A stretch of DNA of 64,000 nucleotides from Betaproteobacteria bacterium (lineage in GTDB: Bacteria; Pseudomonadota; Gammaproteobacteria; Burkholderiales; SG8-41): the NCBI GenBank assembly GCA_025356695.1, contig JANXSE010000299.1:37611-101610 (forward strand), in the 5' to 3' direction. Numbering within the stretch: position 1 is the stretch's first letter; each line of letters opens with the position of its first letter. Of the stretch, positions 52,654 to 59,993 are shown piece after piece. Under the pieces are notes generated by a model. It was given only the letters and a program-made list of their open reading frames with translations. It searched no databases and was not told the origin of the DNA. The translations under genes were made by a program, and so were the position numbers.

Positions 52654-53703
52654 TCATGCGAACCCGCTTGTGTTTGCCGGCGCGGCTTTGAGTTCGCCGC
52701 GCTCGACGCGCCGTGCCGCGGCATACAGCGCCTCCTGCGCCAGCACCGCGATGCCGAGCTCGCGCGCCTTTGCCACCAGCGCACCACTGGTGAACTCGAG
52801 TTCGCTGCGCCGTCCGCGCATGATGTCGAGCGCGACCGACGGCCGTTCGTCTTCGGTGGCGCGCACATAACGCGCCTGCAATCCGGTTTCGATCGCCGCA
52901 AGCGCCGGCGCCTCGCCGCGTTCGGCAGCGAGCCAGGTGTCGGCCTCGGCGCCGTAGATATCGACCAGTTTTAGATTTTGCGCGCGGCCGACGCGCACAC
53001 CTTCCGCGGCGAGACGTATCGTCAACGGCCGCAGCGCCTGTGAGACCATCAGCGCGCGGCTGTTGAAGCCCGTCGCCGCGGCAAGACCGTGCGTAATCGA
53101 ATTGATGACGAGCTTCGACCAGCGCTCACCCATCAGGTTGTCGGTCGCTTTCGCGCTGTCGACGAGATTGAGCAGTTCGACCAGCGCCTCAATGCGCGGT
53201 GTGATGCGTCCATCGATCTCGCCGGCACGGAACACCGTGTGCTTGCTGCCGCCCTGCGATGAGGTGCGCACTACCTCGCCGGGGTTGGTGGCATTGGCGC
53301 CGATGGTGCTGATGCCAACGCCGACGGTCCGTTCGGCGCCGACAATGGACGCGATGGGCGCTTCGTTGATGCCGTTCTGCAGCGACGCGACAAAACCCGC
53401 CGGCGCGAGATGCGGCGCCACCGCCTGCACCGCCCACTCGGTGTCGTACGATTTCACGCAGAGCAGCACGACATCGAAGGGCTGCGTCAGCGCCGCCAGT
53501 TCATCGTGATGAAATATCCGCGGATACGCCACGCGCGTGCCGGCGGCATCGACGATGCGCAATCCATTTTTACGCACCGCATCGATATGCTCGCGCCACT
53601 GCCCGATCAGCGTAACGTCGCGCCCCGCGAGCGCGAGCAGACCGCCGATGGTGCCGCCGACGGCACCGGCACCGAACACGCCGATGCGCCCGAGCGTGGT
53701 CAT
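52654..53703 (-). CDS. 2-dehydropantoate 2-reductase family protein (PanE/ApbA-like)
   Basis: 349 residues. The NADP-binding fold starts with IGVFGAGAVGGTIGGLLALAG. FDVVLLCVKSYDTEWAVQ and ASLQNGINE are the typical second blocks, and the helical C-terminal domain carries the catalytic Lys in GERWSKLVINSITHGLAA. The family reduces 2-keto acids (ketopantoate in pantothenate synthesis), but many paralogs act on other keto acids. Its position 2 bp behind a Bug receptor, and downstream of an aldolase and a dehydratase, favours a catabolic 2-keto-acid reductase over pantothenate synthesis. Confidence 0.85.
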   Translation of the reverse strand: MTTLGRIGVFGAGAVGGTIGGLLALAGRDVTLIGQWREHIDAVRKNGLRIVDAAGTRVAYPRIFHHDELAALTQPFDVVLLCVKSYDTEWAVQAVAPHLAPAGFVASLQNGINEAPIASIVGAERTVGVGISTIGANATNPGEVVRTSSQGGSKHTVFRAGEIDGRITPRIEALVELLNLVDSAKATDNLMGERWSKLVINSITHGLAAATGFNSRALMVSQALRPLTIRLAAEGVRVGRAQNLKLVDIYGAEADTWLAAERGEAPALAAIETGLQARYVRATEDERPSVALDIMRGRRSELEFTSGALVAKARELGIAVLAQEALYAAARRVERGELKAAPANTSGFA

Positions 53704-53705
53704 GC

Positions 53706-54680
53706 TTACTCTGCCTTCGCGCCCGACTGTTTGATCAGCGCCGCGTATTTGGCGATTTCGCTCCTGAGGAAAGTATCGAACTGCGCGGGTGTGCTGCCGA
53801 CCGGCTCGGCGCCCTCGCGCAATAACAGTTCGTTGACCTCGGGCCGCTTCAGCGCGCGTACCAACTCGGTGTTGAGACGCGCGATCACCGCTGGCGGCGT
53901 GCCCACCGGCACCAGCATGCCGTACCAGTTGTCGATTTCGAAACCGGGCATGGAGGCCGCCATGGTCGGCACCTCGGGCAGCACGCGCGACGGTTTCGAT
54001 GTCGTCACCGCCAGCGCGCGCACGCGGCCGGCGCGCACCATCGGCTGCGCGCTGACCACCGTGTTAAATGCAAGCTGCACTTCGTTGGCCATCAGCGCCG
54101 TCATGGAGTCGCCACCGCCTTTGTACGGAATGTGCGTCATCTGCGTGCCGGTCAGGCTGCGGAACAACTCGGCGGCCAGATGGCTGGTCGAACCGGCGCC
54201 ATTCGAAGCGTAATTGAGCGCGCCGTTTTTGGCCTTCGCGTAAGCCGCCAGTTCATTGACGGTACGCACGGGCATCGTCGGCTGCACCACCAGCACCAGC
54301 GGCACCGACAACACATGACTGACCGGCGCGAGATCGCGCAGCACGTTGAACGGCGCCTTCGGCCGTAGCGACACGTTGACCGCCAGCGTCGCGGTAGTGA
54401 ACACCACGGTATAGCCGTCGGCCGGTGCGTGCGCAACGATATCCACGCCGATGGTGCCGCCGCCACCCGGCCGGTTATCGACAATCACTGGCTGGCCCAT
54501 TGCATCGGTGAAATTTTTACCGAGCACGCGCGCAACAAGATCGGAGCCGCCGCTGGCGGAGAACGGTACGACGAGACGGATCGGGCGCTTGGGATAGTCA
54601 TCGCCGGACGCGGCAAAAGCATTCGCAATGCACAGTGTTAACAGCAACGCGAGAATACTCTCGCACAGAATCTGAACCAA
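53706..54680 (-). CDS. Bug-family TTT receptor (7)
   Basis: 324 residues from a TTG at 54680 preceded by AGGCAGG. The only upstream ATG (54824) would drag the intergenic repeat at 54701-54790 into the protein and overlap the aldolase stop, so it is rejected. The leader ILCESILALLLTLCIANAFAAS is a good signal peptide. Blocks: PIRLVVPFSASGGSDLVAR, IVDNRPGGGGTIG, DGYTVVF, VVQPTMPVRTVNEL, SNGAGSTSHLAAELF and HIPYKGGG. It should deliver the acid handled by the adjacent dehydratase, aldolase and reductase. Confidence 0.88.
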   Translation of the reverse strand: MVQILCESILALLLTLCIANAFAASGDDYPKRPIRLVVPFSASGGSDLVARVLGKNFTDAMGQPVIVDNRPGGGGTIGVDIVAHAPADGYTVVFTTATLAVNVSLRPKAPFNVLRDLAPVSHVLSVPLVLVVQPTMPVRTVNELAAYAKAKNGALNYASNGAGSTSHLAAELFRSLTGTQMTHIPYKGGGDSMTALMANEVQLAFNTVVSAQPMVRAGRVRALAVTTSKPSRVLPEVPTMAASMPGFEIDNWYGMLVPVGTPPAVIARLNTELVRALKRPEVNELLLREGAEPVGSTPAQFDTFLRSEIAKYAALIKQSGAKAE

Positions 54681-54700
54681 CGAAGCCTGCCTGTCTGTCT

Positions 54701-54790
54701 CCTCCCCCTTCAAGGGGGAGGTTGAGAGGGGGATGGGGGGCAATAAAAGTACCCCATCCCCACCCTGGCCCTCCCCTTGAAGAGGAGGGA
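54701..54790. repeat. CTCCCCCTT/AAGGGGGAG composite repeat
   Basis: A 9-bp palindrome (54702-54710 with 54712-54720) is followed by GAGAGGGGGATGGGGGG, then the inverse set ACCCCATCCCCACC and CTCCCCTTGAAGAGGAGGGA. It is related to the element at 6119-6156. The two halves form a large imperfect inverted repeat placed between the aldolase stop and the start of receptor 7, and could hinder transcription between them. Confidence 0.6.
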
Positions 54791-54820
54791 GTTTTCTACT
54801 TAACGCGCCGCGAATAACCC

Positions 54821-55510
54821 TCATCCTTTAATCGCCTTCAGAAACGCTTTCGACCCGCGCGCCATAAACTGCTTTTGATGCACGTTGATCCACTTGAGGC
54901 CGAGTTCCATGTAATGCGCGACGATGTCGATCTCGTCCTGCACGTTCATGCCGGCGACGCGGCCGGCGTCGGCGACGCGCTTGATCGAGTCTTCGACGGT
55001 CTGGCGTACTTTCGGATTCTTGCGATCGCCCTTGAAGCCCATCGACTCGGCAAGATCGTTCTGCCCGAAGTAATAGGCGTCGATGGCGTCGATCTTCAAT
55101 AGTTCCGGCAGACAGGCAATCGCCTCTTTCGACTCGACCATCACCAACACGATTTTCTCGCGCCAGTCGCCGTCGCCCCAGCGTTCGAGTCCCGCCAACA
55201 GCGCGTTGGCCGCGGCAACGCTGTGCACATGCGGTACCTGGATTCCGCCGGCGCCGCAACTCAGGTAGCGATTGATCAAACCTTCGTCGTTGCTGTGCGG
55301 CCGCAGCACCGAATGCATGCCGGCCACGCGCGCGGCACGCGACAACTCGTTGACGAGTTTGAAATCGGTGTGGCTATGTTCGCAGTCGATGAACAGCGCG
55401 TCGAAGCCGAGTTCGCCGGTGAATTCGACCATGTCGGGCGTCGGAAAGTCGCAGTTGACGACCGAAATGACTTTTTGCGCGAACAGCTGTTGTTTGGTTT
55501 TGAGCGTCAT
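54821..55510 (-). CDS. HpcH/HpaI aldolase family protein
   Basis: 229 residues from the ATG at 55510. The barrel shows FDALFIDCEHSHTDF (metal/base region), VLRPHSNDEGLINRYLSCGAGGIQVPHV, LVMVESKEAIACLPELL (metal Glu) and YYFGQNDLAESMGF (metal Asp), all in the order of 2-keto-3-deoxy acid class II aldolases such as HpcH, GarL and RhmA. It cleaves 2-keto-3-deoxy sugar acids to pyruvate and an aldehyde. It lies downstream of the enolase-superfamily gene on the same strand, which would supply such a keto acid. A repeat fills the gap between them. Confidence 0.88.
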   Translation of the reverse strand: MTLKTKQQLFAQKVISVVNCDFPTPDMVEFTGELGFDALFIDCEHSHTDFKLVNELSRAARVAGMHSVLRPHSNDEGLINRYLSCGAGGIQVPHVHSVAAANALLAGLERWGDGDWREKIVLVMVESKEAIACLPELLKIDAIDAYYFGQNDLAESMGFKGDRKNPKVRQTVEDSIKRVADAGRVAGMNVQDEIDIVAHYMELGLKWINVHQKQFMARGSKAFLKAIKG

Positions 55511-55526
55511 TGCAAGTCCTGAAGTT

Positions 55527-55584
55527 GTAGGGTGCGCGTCGCGCACGCGTTAGGGCGGTTATTGGTGCGCAGTGCGCACCCTAC
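55527..55584. repeat. GTAGGGTGCGC/GCGCACCCTAC dispersed palindrome
   Basis: 11-bp perfect arms at 55527-55537 and 55574-55584. The inner part holds GTCGCGCACGCGTTAGGGCGG. Same family as 10656-10709. Placed between the dehydratase and aldolase genes. Confidence 0.65.
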
Positions 55585-55609
55585 GAACACAATGAAATCC
55601 CCCGATACT

Positions 55610-56743
55610 CTAGTAACCCGCGAGATGCGAATTGATGAACTTCCAGTCGAGCTCGATGCCCCAGCCCGGCTTCTCGTTCATGTAAACATAACTGTCCTTG
55701 ATCTCGGCGCGGTCGAGATACATGCCCTGCCAGATCGGATCGCGGTCGTGCGAGCCGTGCGACTCGACGGCGTAACCGGTGCGCGGGAAGGCGGCAACGA
55801 GATGGCAGTGCAGCTCCGGCGAATGATGTGGCGTGATCATCACGCCGGCCTCGTCGGCCATGTGCGCGACGCGCAGCGACTCGGTGAAGCCGGCGTAACG
55901 CGTGGCGTCGAACATCATGTAACGCACGCCACCCAGCGTCATGTAGTCACGCGCGGTGAAGCGCGTCATTTCGCGTTCGCCGTGCGCCAGCGGAATCGGC
56001 GTCGCCGCCGCCAGCTTGCCGAAATCGACCGGCTGCAGATACCAGTGCAGCGGCTCTTCGAGCCAGAAGATGTCGTAGGGCGCGACGGCCTTCGCGAATT
56101 CGTAACAGGCCGGCAGATCGTAGGCAGCGTTCAGATCGAGCTTCAGCCTGATGTCGGGGCCGATCGCCGCGCGCGTCGCTTTCACGCGTTCGACCTCTTC
56201 GGCCATCGTCGCGCCGCCGACTTTCAGCTTGACCGCCTTGAAACCGTTCTTGACGAAACCGGCGAGCTCTTCCGCGCAGGAGGTGAGGCCACCACCCTCT
56301 TTGTAATAACCGCCGGTCGCATAAGTGAAGACCGGTTTATTTTCAGCACCGAGCAAACGGAAGACCGGCAGATTGGCCTTCTTGCCCGCAATGTCCCACA
56401 GCGCCATGTCGATGCCGCCGATCGCCCCCATGATCTGCGGCCGTGCTGCACGCGACAAACCGCCGAGATTCGGCCGCGGTGAAGTCATCGACAGCAGGTG
56501 ATCCCACACCGCAACGCGCGCCAGCGCATCCATGCCTTTGACCTCTTCACCGAAGCGCTCGACCCATTTCTTGATGTCGGGCATCGGCGTGCTGGTGACC
56601 TGACCGTAGCCCTTGATGCCGTCGTCAGTGATGACTTCGACCAGCAGCAGTTCGACCTCGGCGCGCGACTCCTGCGCGGTGCGCTGCACGTTCTTCAGTT
56701 TGGCGACGATGGGATAGGCTTTGACGGCAGCGATCTTGCTCAA
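55610..56743 (-). CDS. enolase-superfamily sugar-acid dehydratase-like (mandelate racemase/muconate lactonizing enzyme family)
   Basis: 377 residues starting at a TTG (56743) with AAGGGG six bases upstream; no in-frame ATG fits. The active site is that of the mandelate racemase subgroup: Lys172-x-Lys174 in AVKLKVGG, metal ligands Asp203 (LKLDLN), Glu229 (FWLEEPL) and Glu256 (HGERE), and an Asp279-His306 dyad (FDATRYAG, TPHHSPE). Such enzymes dehydrate aldonic or related acids to 2-keto-3-deoxy acids. The downstream HpcH/HpaI aldolase would cleave that product, and a Bug receptor could import the acid. Cytoplasmic; exact sugar acid unknown. Confidence 0.88.
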   Translation of the reverse strand: MSKIAAVKAYPIVAKLKNVQRTAQESRAEVELLLVEVITDDGIKGYGQVTSTPMPDIKKWVERFGEEVKGMDALARVAVWDHLLSMTSPRPNLGGLSRAARPQIMGAIGGIDMALWDIAGKKANLPVFRLLGAENKPVFTYATGGYYKEGGGLTSCAEELAGFVKNGFKAVKLKVGGATMAEEVERVKATRAAIGPDIRLKLDLNAAYDLPACYEFAKAVAPYDIFWLEEPLHWYLQPVDFGKLAAATPIPLAHGEREMTRFTARDYMTLGGVRYMMFDATRYAGFTESLRVAHMADEAGVMITPHHSPELHCHLVAAFPRTGYAVESHGSHDRDPIWQGMYLDRAEIKDSYVYMNEKPGWGIELDWKFINSHLAGY

Positions 56744-56899
56744 TGGGTTCCCCTTGGGAGTGGCTTTGAATGGGTGTTGCGCGGAACCCTGAACTTTCCG
56801 CCAGCGCTGCGTTTACGTCAAGCCGCGCGGCGCGTGGAGTAGAATTTATCGCAGACGCGCCGTTGAGGCGCGCATTGAACGCCCGCGGAGGAGCACGTC

Positions 56900-57871
56900 A
56901 TGAACCGTTTTACCCATTGCGCATTCGCCTTGCTCGGCGCCGCTTCGCTGCTGACCACCACGACTACGCAGGCACAGAACTATCCGAACAAGGTCGTGCG
57001 CTACATCATCACCGACGCCGCCGGTGCCGGCACCGATGTGCTGGGCCGCATCATCGCCGAAGGCCTCTCCAACCTCTACGGCCAGCAGGTCATCGTCGAC
57101 AACCGCCCCGGCGCGGGCGGCAATCTCGGTGCCGATGTCGCCGCGCATGCGCCGGCCGACGGTTACACGATGTTGCAGATCGCCACCACGCACGCCGTCA
57201 ACGCCACGCTCTACAAAACGCTCGGCTACGATCTCGTGCGCGACTTCACACCGATCGCGCAGATCGCCTCGGGCCCTTCGATCATGGTGGTGCCCGCCAC
57301 GTCGCCAGCCAAAACCGTCGGCGAATTCGTCAAATACGCCAAAGCAAAAGCCGGCGAACTCACCTACGCCTCGGCGGGCTCCGGCACCTGCAGCTTTCTC
57401 GCCGGCGAACTGTTCCGCCGCCAGGCCGGCATCGACATGACGCACATCGCCTACAAGGGCGGTCCGCCCGCGGTCACCGCGGTGATGTCGGGTGAAGTGT
57501 CGGTCTACTTCGCGCCGCTGTCGGCCGTCATGCAGCAAATCGGTCAGGGTCGGCTGCGCGCGCTCGGCGTGACTTCGCCACAGCGTTTGAGTTTTCTGCC
57601 GGATCAGCCGACCGTCGCCGAAAACGGCGCGCCCGGTTATCAGTTCTCGTGCTGGTACGGTTTGATGGTGCCGGCGAAAACGCCGCCCGCCATCGTCGAA
57701 ACTATTCATGCCGCGCTGATCAAAGTACTGGCGACGCCGGCCGTGCAGAAAAAACTCACCGACCTCGGCTACATCGCCGTCGGCGACAAACCCGAAGCCT
57801 TCGGCGCGCACATCAAGGCGCAGATCGAAGCGATCCGGCCGATTGCAAGAGATTTGCCACAGCCGCAGTGA
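56900..57871 (+). CDS. Bug-family TTT receptor (8)
   Basis: 323 residues, GCGGAGGAGC before the ATG; signal peptide ends TTQAQ. Blocks: VVRYIITDAAGAGTDVLGR, IVDNRPGAGGNLG, DGYTMLQI, VVPATSPAKTVGEF, SAGSGTCSFLAGELF and HIAYKGGP. The first loop (TDAAGAGTD) and the V-V-P-A strand differ from the canonical members. It is divergent from the dehydratase gene and precedes a CoA-transferase gene; a terminator separates the two. Confidence 0.9.
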   Translation: MNRFTHCAFALLGAASLLTTTTTQAQNYPNKVVRYIITDAAGAGTDVLGRIIAEGLSNLYGQQVIVDNRPGAGGNLGADVAAHAPADGYTMLQIATTHAVNATLYKTLGYDLVRDFTPIAQIASGPSIMVVPATSPAKTVGEFVKYAKAKAGELTYASAGSGTCSFLAGELFRRQAGIDMTHIAYKGGPPAVTAVMSGEVSVYFAPLSAVMQQIGQGRLRALGVTSPQRLSFLPDQPTVAENGAPGYQFSCWYGLMVPAKTPPAIVETIHAALIKVLATPAVQKKLTDLGYIAVGDKPEAFGAHIKAQIEAIRPIARDLPQPQ

Positions 57872-57894
57872 CAGCACCACACCTTCAGTTCGTC

Positions 57895-57914
57895 ATTCCC
57901 GCGAAAGCGGGAAT
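57895..57914. repeat. ATTCCC-N8-GGGAAT element (dRS3-like)
   Basis: ATTCCC (57895-57900) and GGGAAT (57909-57914) enclose GCGAAAGC, giving a 9-bp perfect palindrome with a 2-nt centre. The pattern equals that of Neisseria dRS3 repeats, and similar elements are frequent in other betaproteobacteria. It lies 24 bp after the receptor 8 stop. Confidence 0.6.
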
Positions 57915-57921
57915 CCAGTTT

Positions 57922-57956
57922 GTAGCCCGGAAGGAGCGCAGCGTATTCCGGGCTAC
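57922..57956. repeat. GTAGCCCGGAA/TTCCGGGCTAC palindrome
   Basis: 11-bp perfect arms (57922-57932, 57946-57956) around GGAGCGCAGCGTA. It is the compact version of the element at 10736-10814. Confidence 0.7.
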
Positions 57957-57970
57957 AGATTATTGAGTGG

Positions 57971-57992
57971 AAATCGCGTCGGCGATTTTTTT
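57971..57992 (+). terminator. intrinsic terminator downstream of receptor 8
   Basis: AAATCGC (57971-57977) pairs with GCGATTT (57982-57988) around a GTCG loop and runs into a stretch of seven T (57986-57992). A second weaker hairpin, GCAGGGT/ACCCTGC, lies at 58002-58027. Confidence 0.65.
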
Positions 57993-58058
57993 GGCAGTCT
58001 CGCAGGGTGGCCAGTTTGCTACCCTGCCCGTCTTTTGGCACTAACCGATTGAAAATCT

Positions 58059-59255
58059 ATGTCCGCCTCAACAACTGACCTCCCTTTCGAAGGCGTAAAA
58101 GTCCTCGACCTCTCGCAAGGCATCGCCGGGCCCTATTGCGGCATGCACCTCGCGCGCAACGGCGCCGATGTGATCAAGGTCGAACCGCCGGGTGCCGGCT
58201 GCTGGAGCCGCCTGCTCGGCAAACACACGGGCGATCAGACCGCGCATTCGGTCATCGTCAACCGTGCCAAGCGCTCGCTCGCCGTCGATCTCAAAACCGC
58301 CGAAGGTGTAGCCATCGTGCAGAAGCTCGCCGCCGAGTGCGACGTGCTGATCCAGAACTACCGCGTCGGCAAGATCGACAAGTTCAAGCTCGATTACGCC
58401 AGCGTGCAGAAAACCAATCCGAACATCATCTACCTCAGCATCACCGGCTTCGGCGCCACTGGCCCGCTCGCCGATCAGCCGGCGACCGACTCTGTGATGC
58501 AGGCCTATACGGGCATGATGGCGATCAACCGCGACGTCAACGGCGCACCGCAGCGCATCGAAATGCTGGCGATCGATTTCTCGACCGGCCTCTATACCTT
58601 CCAGGCGGTCGCCGTCGCGCTCTACCGCAAAGCGATGAAAGGCCGCGGCGCGCACATCGAAACCAGCCTGCTCGAATGCTCGCTCGCGCTGCAGGAAGGT
58701 ACGATGATGGAACACCATCTGCAGGGCGGTGCGGCCGAACCCATCGGCATGCCGGTCGGCATGTTCAAAACCAAAGACGGCTATATGAGCGTCAACGCGC
58801 GGCGCGACGAACATTTCAAGCGGCTGTGCAAACTGCTCGGCAAAGAGGAATGGATCACCGACCCGCGTTACGCCGACTCACGCGCCCGCGTACTCAATCG
58901 CGGGCAACTGCTGGCCGACCTGCGGCCGCACTTCGAAACGAAAACTTCCAACGAGTGGGTCGAGCTGCTTTCCGGCATCGACATCCTCAAAGCCAAGGTC
59001 AACAGCTACGACGATCTCTTCAAAGACCCGCAAGTGCAAACCGTCAACGCCGTGCGCTGGGTCGACGACGACACCCTCGGCCGCGTGCCGATGGGCAACA
59101 TCTGCGGCCAGCAACCGCTGGCTAGCGGCGACCCGCTCGCGCACGCGCCGCATGTAGGCGAGCATACGCGGGAGATATTGAGCGAGATGGGTTACGCCGG
59201 CGCAGACATCGAAAAGCTCGGCAACTCGGGCGTCATAGGCTGTTATAAAGACTAA
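58059..59255 (+). CDS. CaiB/BaiF family CoA-transferase (2)
   Basis: 398 residues. KVLDLSQGIAGPYCGMHLARNGADVIKVEPPGAG at the start, catalytic Asp144 in QPATDSVMQAYTG, then GAHIETSLLECSLALQEG. It is only moderately similar to the transferase at 41117 and probably acts on a different acid. In this member the residues before the catalytic Asp (ADQPATD) resemble the mesaconyl/2-methylacyl-type branch, but that is a weak hint. Receptor 8 upstream on the same strand may supply its substrate. The downstream 264 bp carry a repeat and the promoter of the Mo-hydroxylase genes. Confidence 0.88.
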   Translation: MSASTTDLPFEGVKVLDLSQGIAGPYCGMHLARNGADVIKVEPPGAGCWSRLLGKHTGDQTAHSVIVNRAKRSLAVDLKTAEGVAIVQKLAAECDVLIQNYRVGKIDKFKLDYASVQKTNPNIIYLSITGFGATGPLADQPATDSVMQAYTGMMAINRDVNGAPQRIEMLAIDFSTGLYTFQAVAVALYRKAMKGRGAHIETSLLECSLALQEGTMMEHHLQGGAAEPIGMPVGMFKTKDGYMSVNARRDEHFKRLCKLLGKEEWITDPRYADSRARVLNRGQLLADLRPHFETKTSNEWVELLSGIDILKAKVNSYDDLFKDPQVQTVNAVRWVDDDTLGRVPMGNICGQQPLASGDPLAHAPHVGEHTREILSEMGYAGADIEKLGNSGVIGCYKD

Positions 59256-59278
59256 GCCCCAAAATCCCGCATTCCCCC

Positions 59279-59314
59279 GTAGGGCGCAATAAGCGCAGCG
59301 CATTGCGCCGCATG
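59279..59314. repeat. GGCGCAAT/ATTGCGCC palindrome with GCGCAGCGC core
   Basis: 8-bp perfect arms (59283-59290, 59302-59309) around AAGCGCAGCGC. It shares the core with 6034-6071. Confidence 0.65.
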
Positions 59315-59519
59315 TCAATCGTCATATCCAAACGCACCGGTCATGCCGCCCTCCGGAGATAATCCGGGACAAACCACGATTTCAAGCCAAAGCCGCGGTT
59401 TGTTCCCTGTTTATGGTATTTCGATCTCCGACGCCTCGACACGACGCCCCCCGCCGCCGCACAATAGAAGCATACAAAAAAATGCGCAGCGCGCGCTGCC
59501 ATCAGGGAGGAGAAACACC

Positions 59520-59993
59520 ATGGCCATCAGCCTGAAGGTCAACGGCAAAACGCATTCGGTCGATGCCGAGCCCGACACGCCGCTGCTCTACGTGCTGCGC
59601 AACGATCTCGAGTTGAACGGCGCCAAATACGGCTGCGCCTTGACGCAATGCGGCGCCTGCACGGTGCTGGTCAACGGCGCGGCGCGGCGCTCCTGCGTGA
59701 CGCCGGCCGGCTCGATCGACGACAACGATATCGTCACGATCGAAGGGCTCGGCACGCTCGACAAGCTGCATCCGTTGCAGAAGGCCTTCATCGACGAACA
59801 GGCGGCGCAGTGCGGCTATTGCACGGCCGGCATGATCATGACGGCCGCCGATCTGCTTAACCGCAATCCGCGGCCGCGCGAAGCCGATGTGCGCGCGGCG
59901 CTTGCCGACAACCTCTGCCGCTGCGGTGTCCACAACCGGATCATCCGCGCGGTGTTGCGCGCTGCCGAACAAATCGGGAAGAGCGGATCATGA
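59520..59993 (+). CDS. molybdenum hydroxylase [2Fe-2S] subunit
   Basis: 157 residues from the ATG at 59520 (AGGGAGGAG in front). It has the two iron-sulfur domains of the xanthine-oxidase family small subunit: the plant-type cluster with Cys39, Cys44, Cys47 and Cys59 (KYGCALTQCGACTV), and the helical cluster with Cys98, Cys101, Cys133 and Cys135 (QCGYCTAGM, NLCRCGVHNR). It passes electrons from the molybdenum site of the large subunit. No leader is present; by analogy with isoquinoline 1-oxidoreductase (IorA) it would be co-exported with the Tat-signalled large subunit. Its stop overlaps the next start (ATGA). Confidence 0.92.
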   Translation: MAISLKVNGKTHSVDAEPDTPLLYVLRNDLELNGAKYGCALTQCGACTVLVNGAARRSCVTPAGSIDDNDIVTIEGLGTLDKLHPLQKAFIDEQAAQCGYCTAGMIMTAADLLNRNPRPREADVRAALADNLCRCGVHNRIIRAVLRAAEQIGKSGS

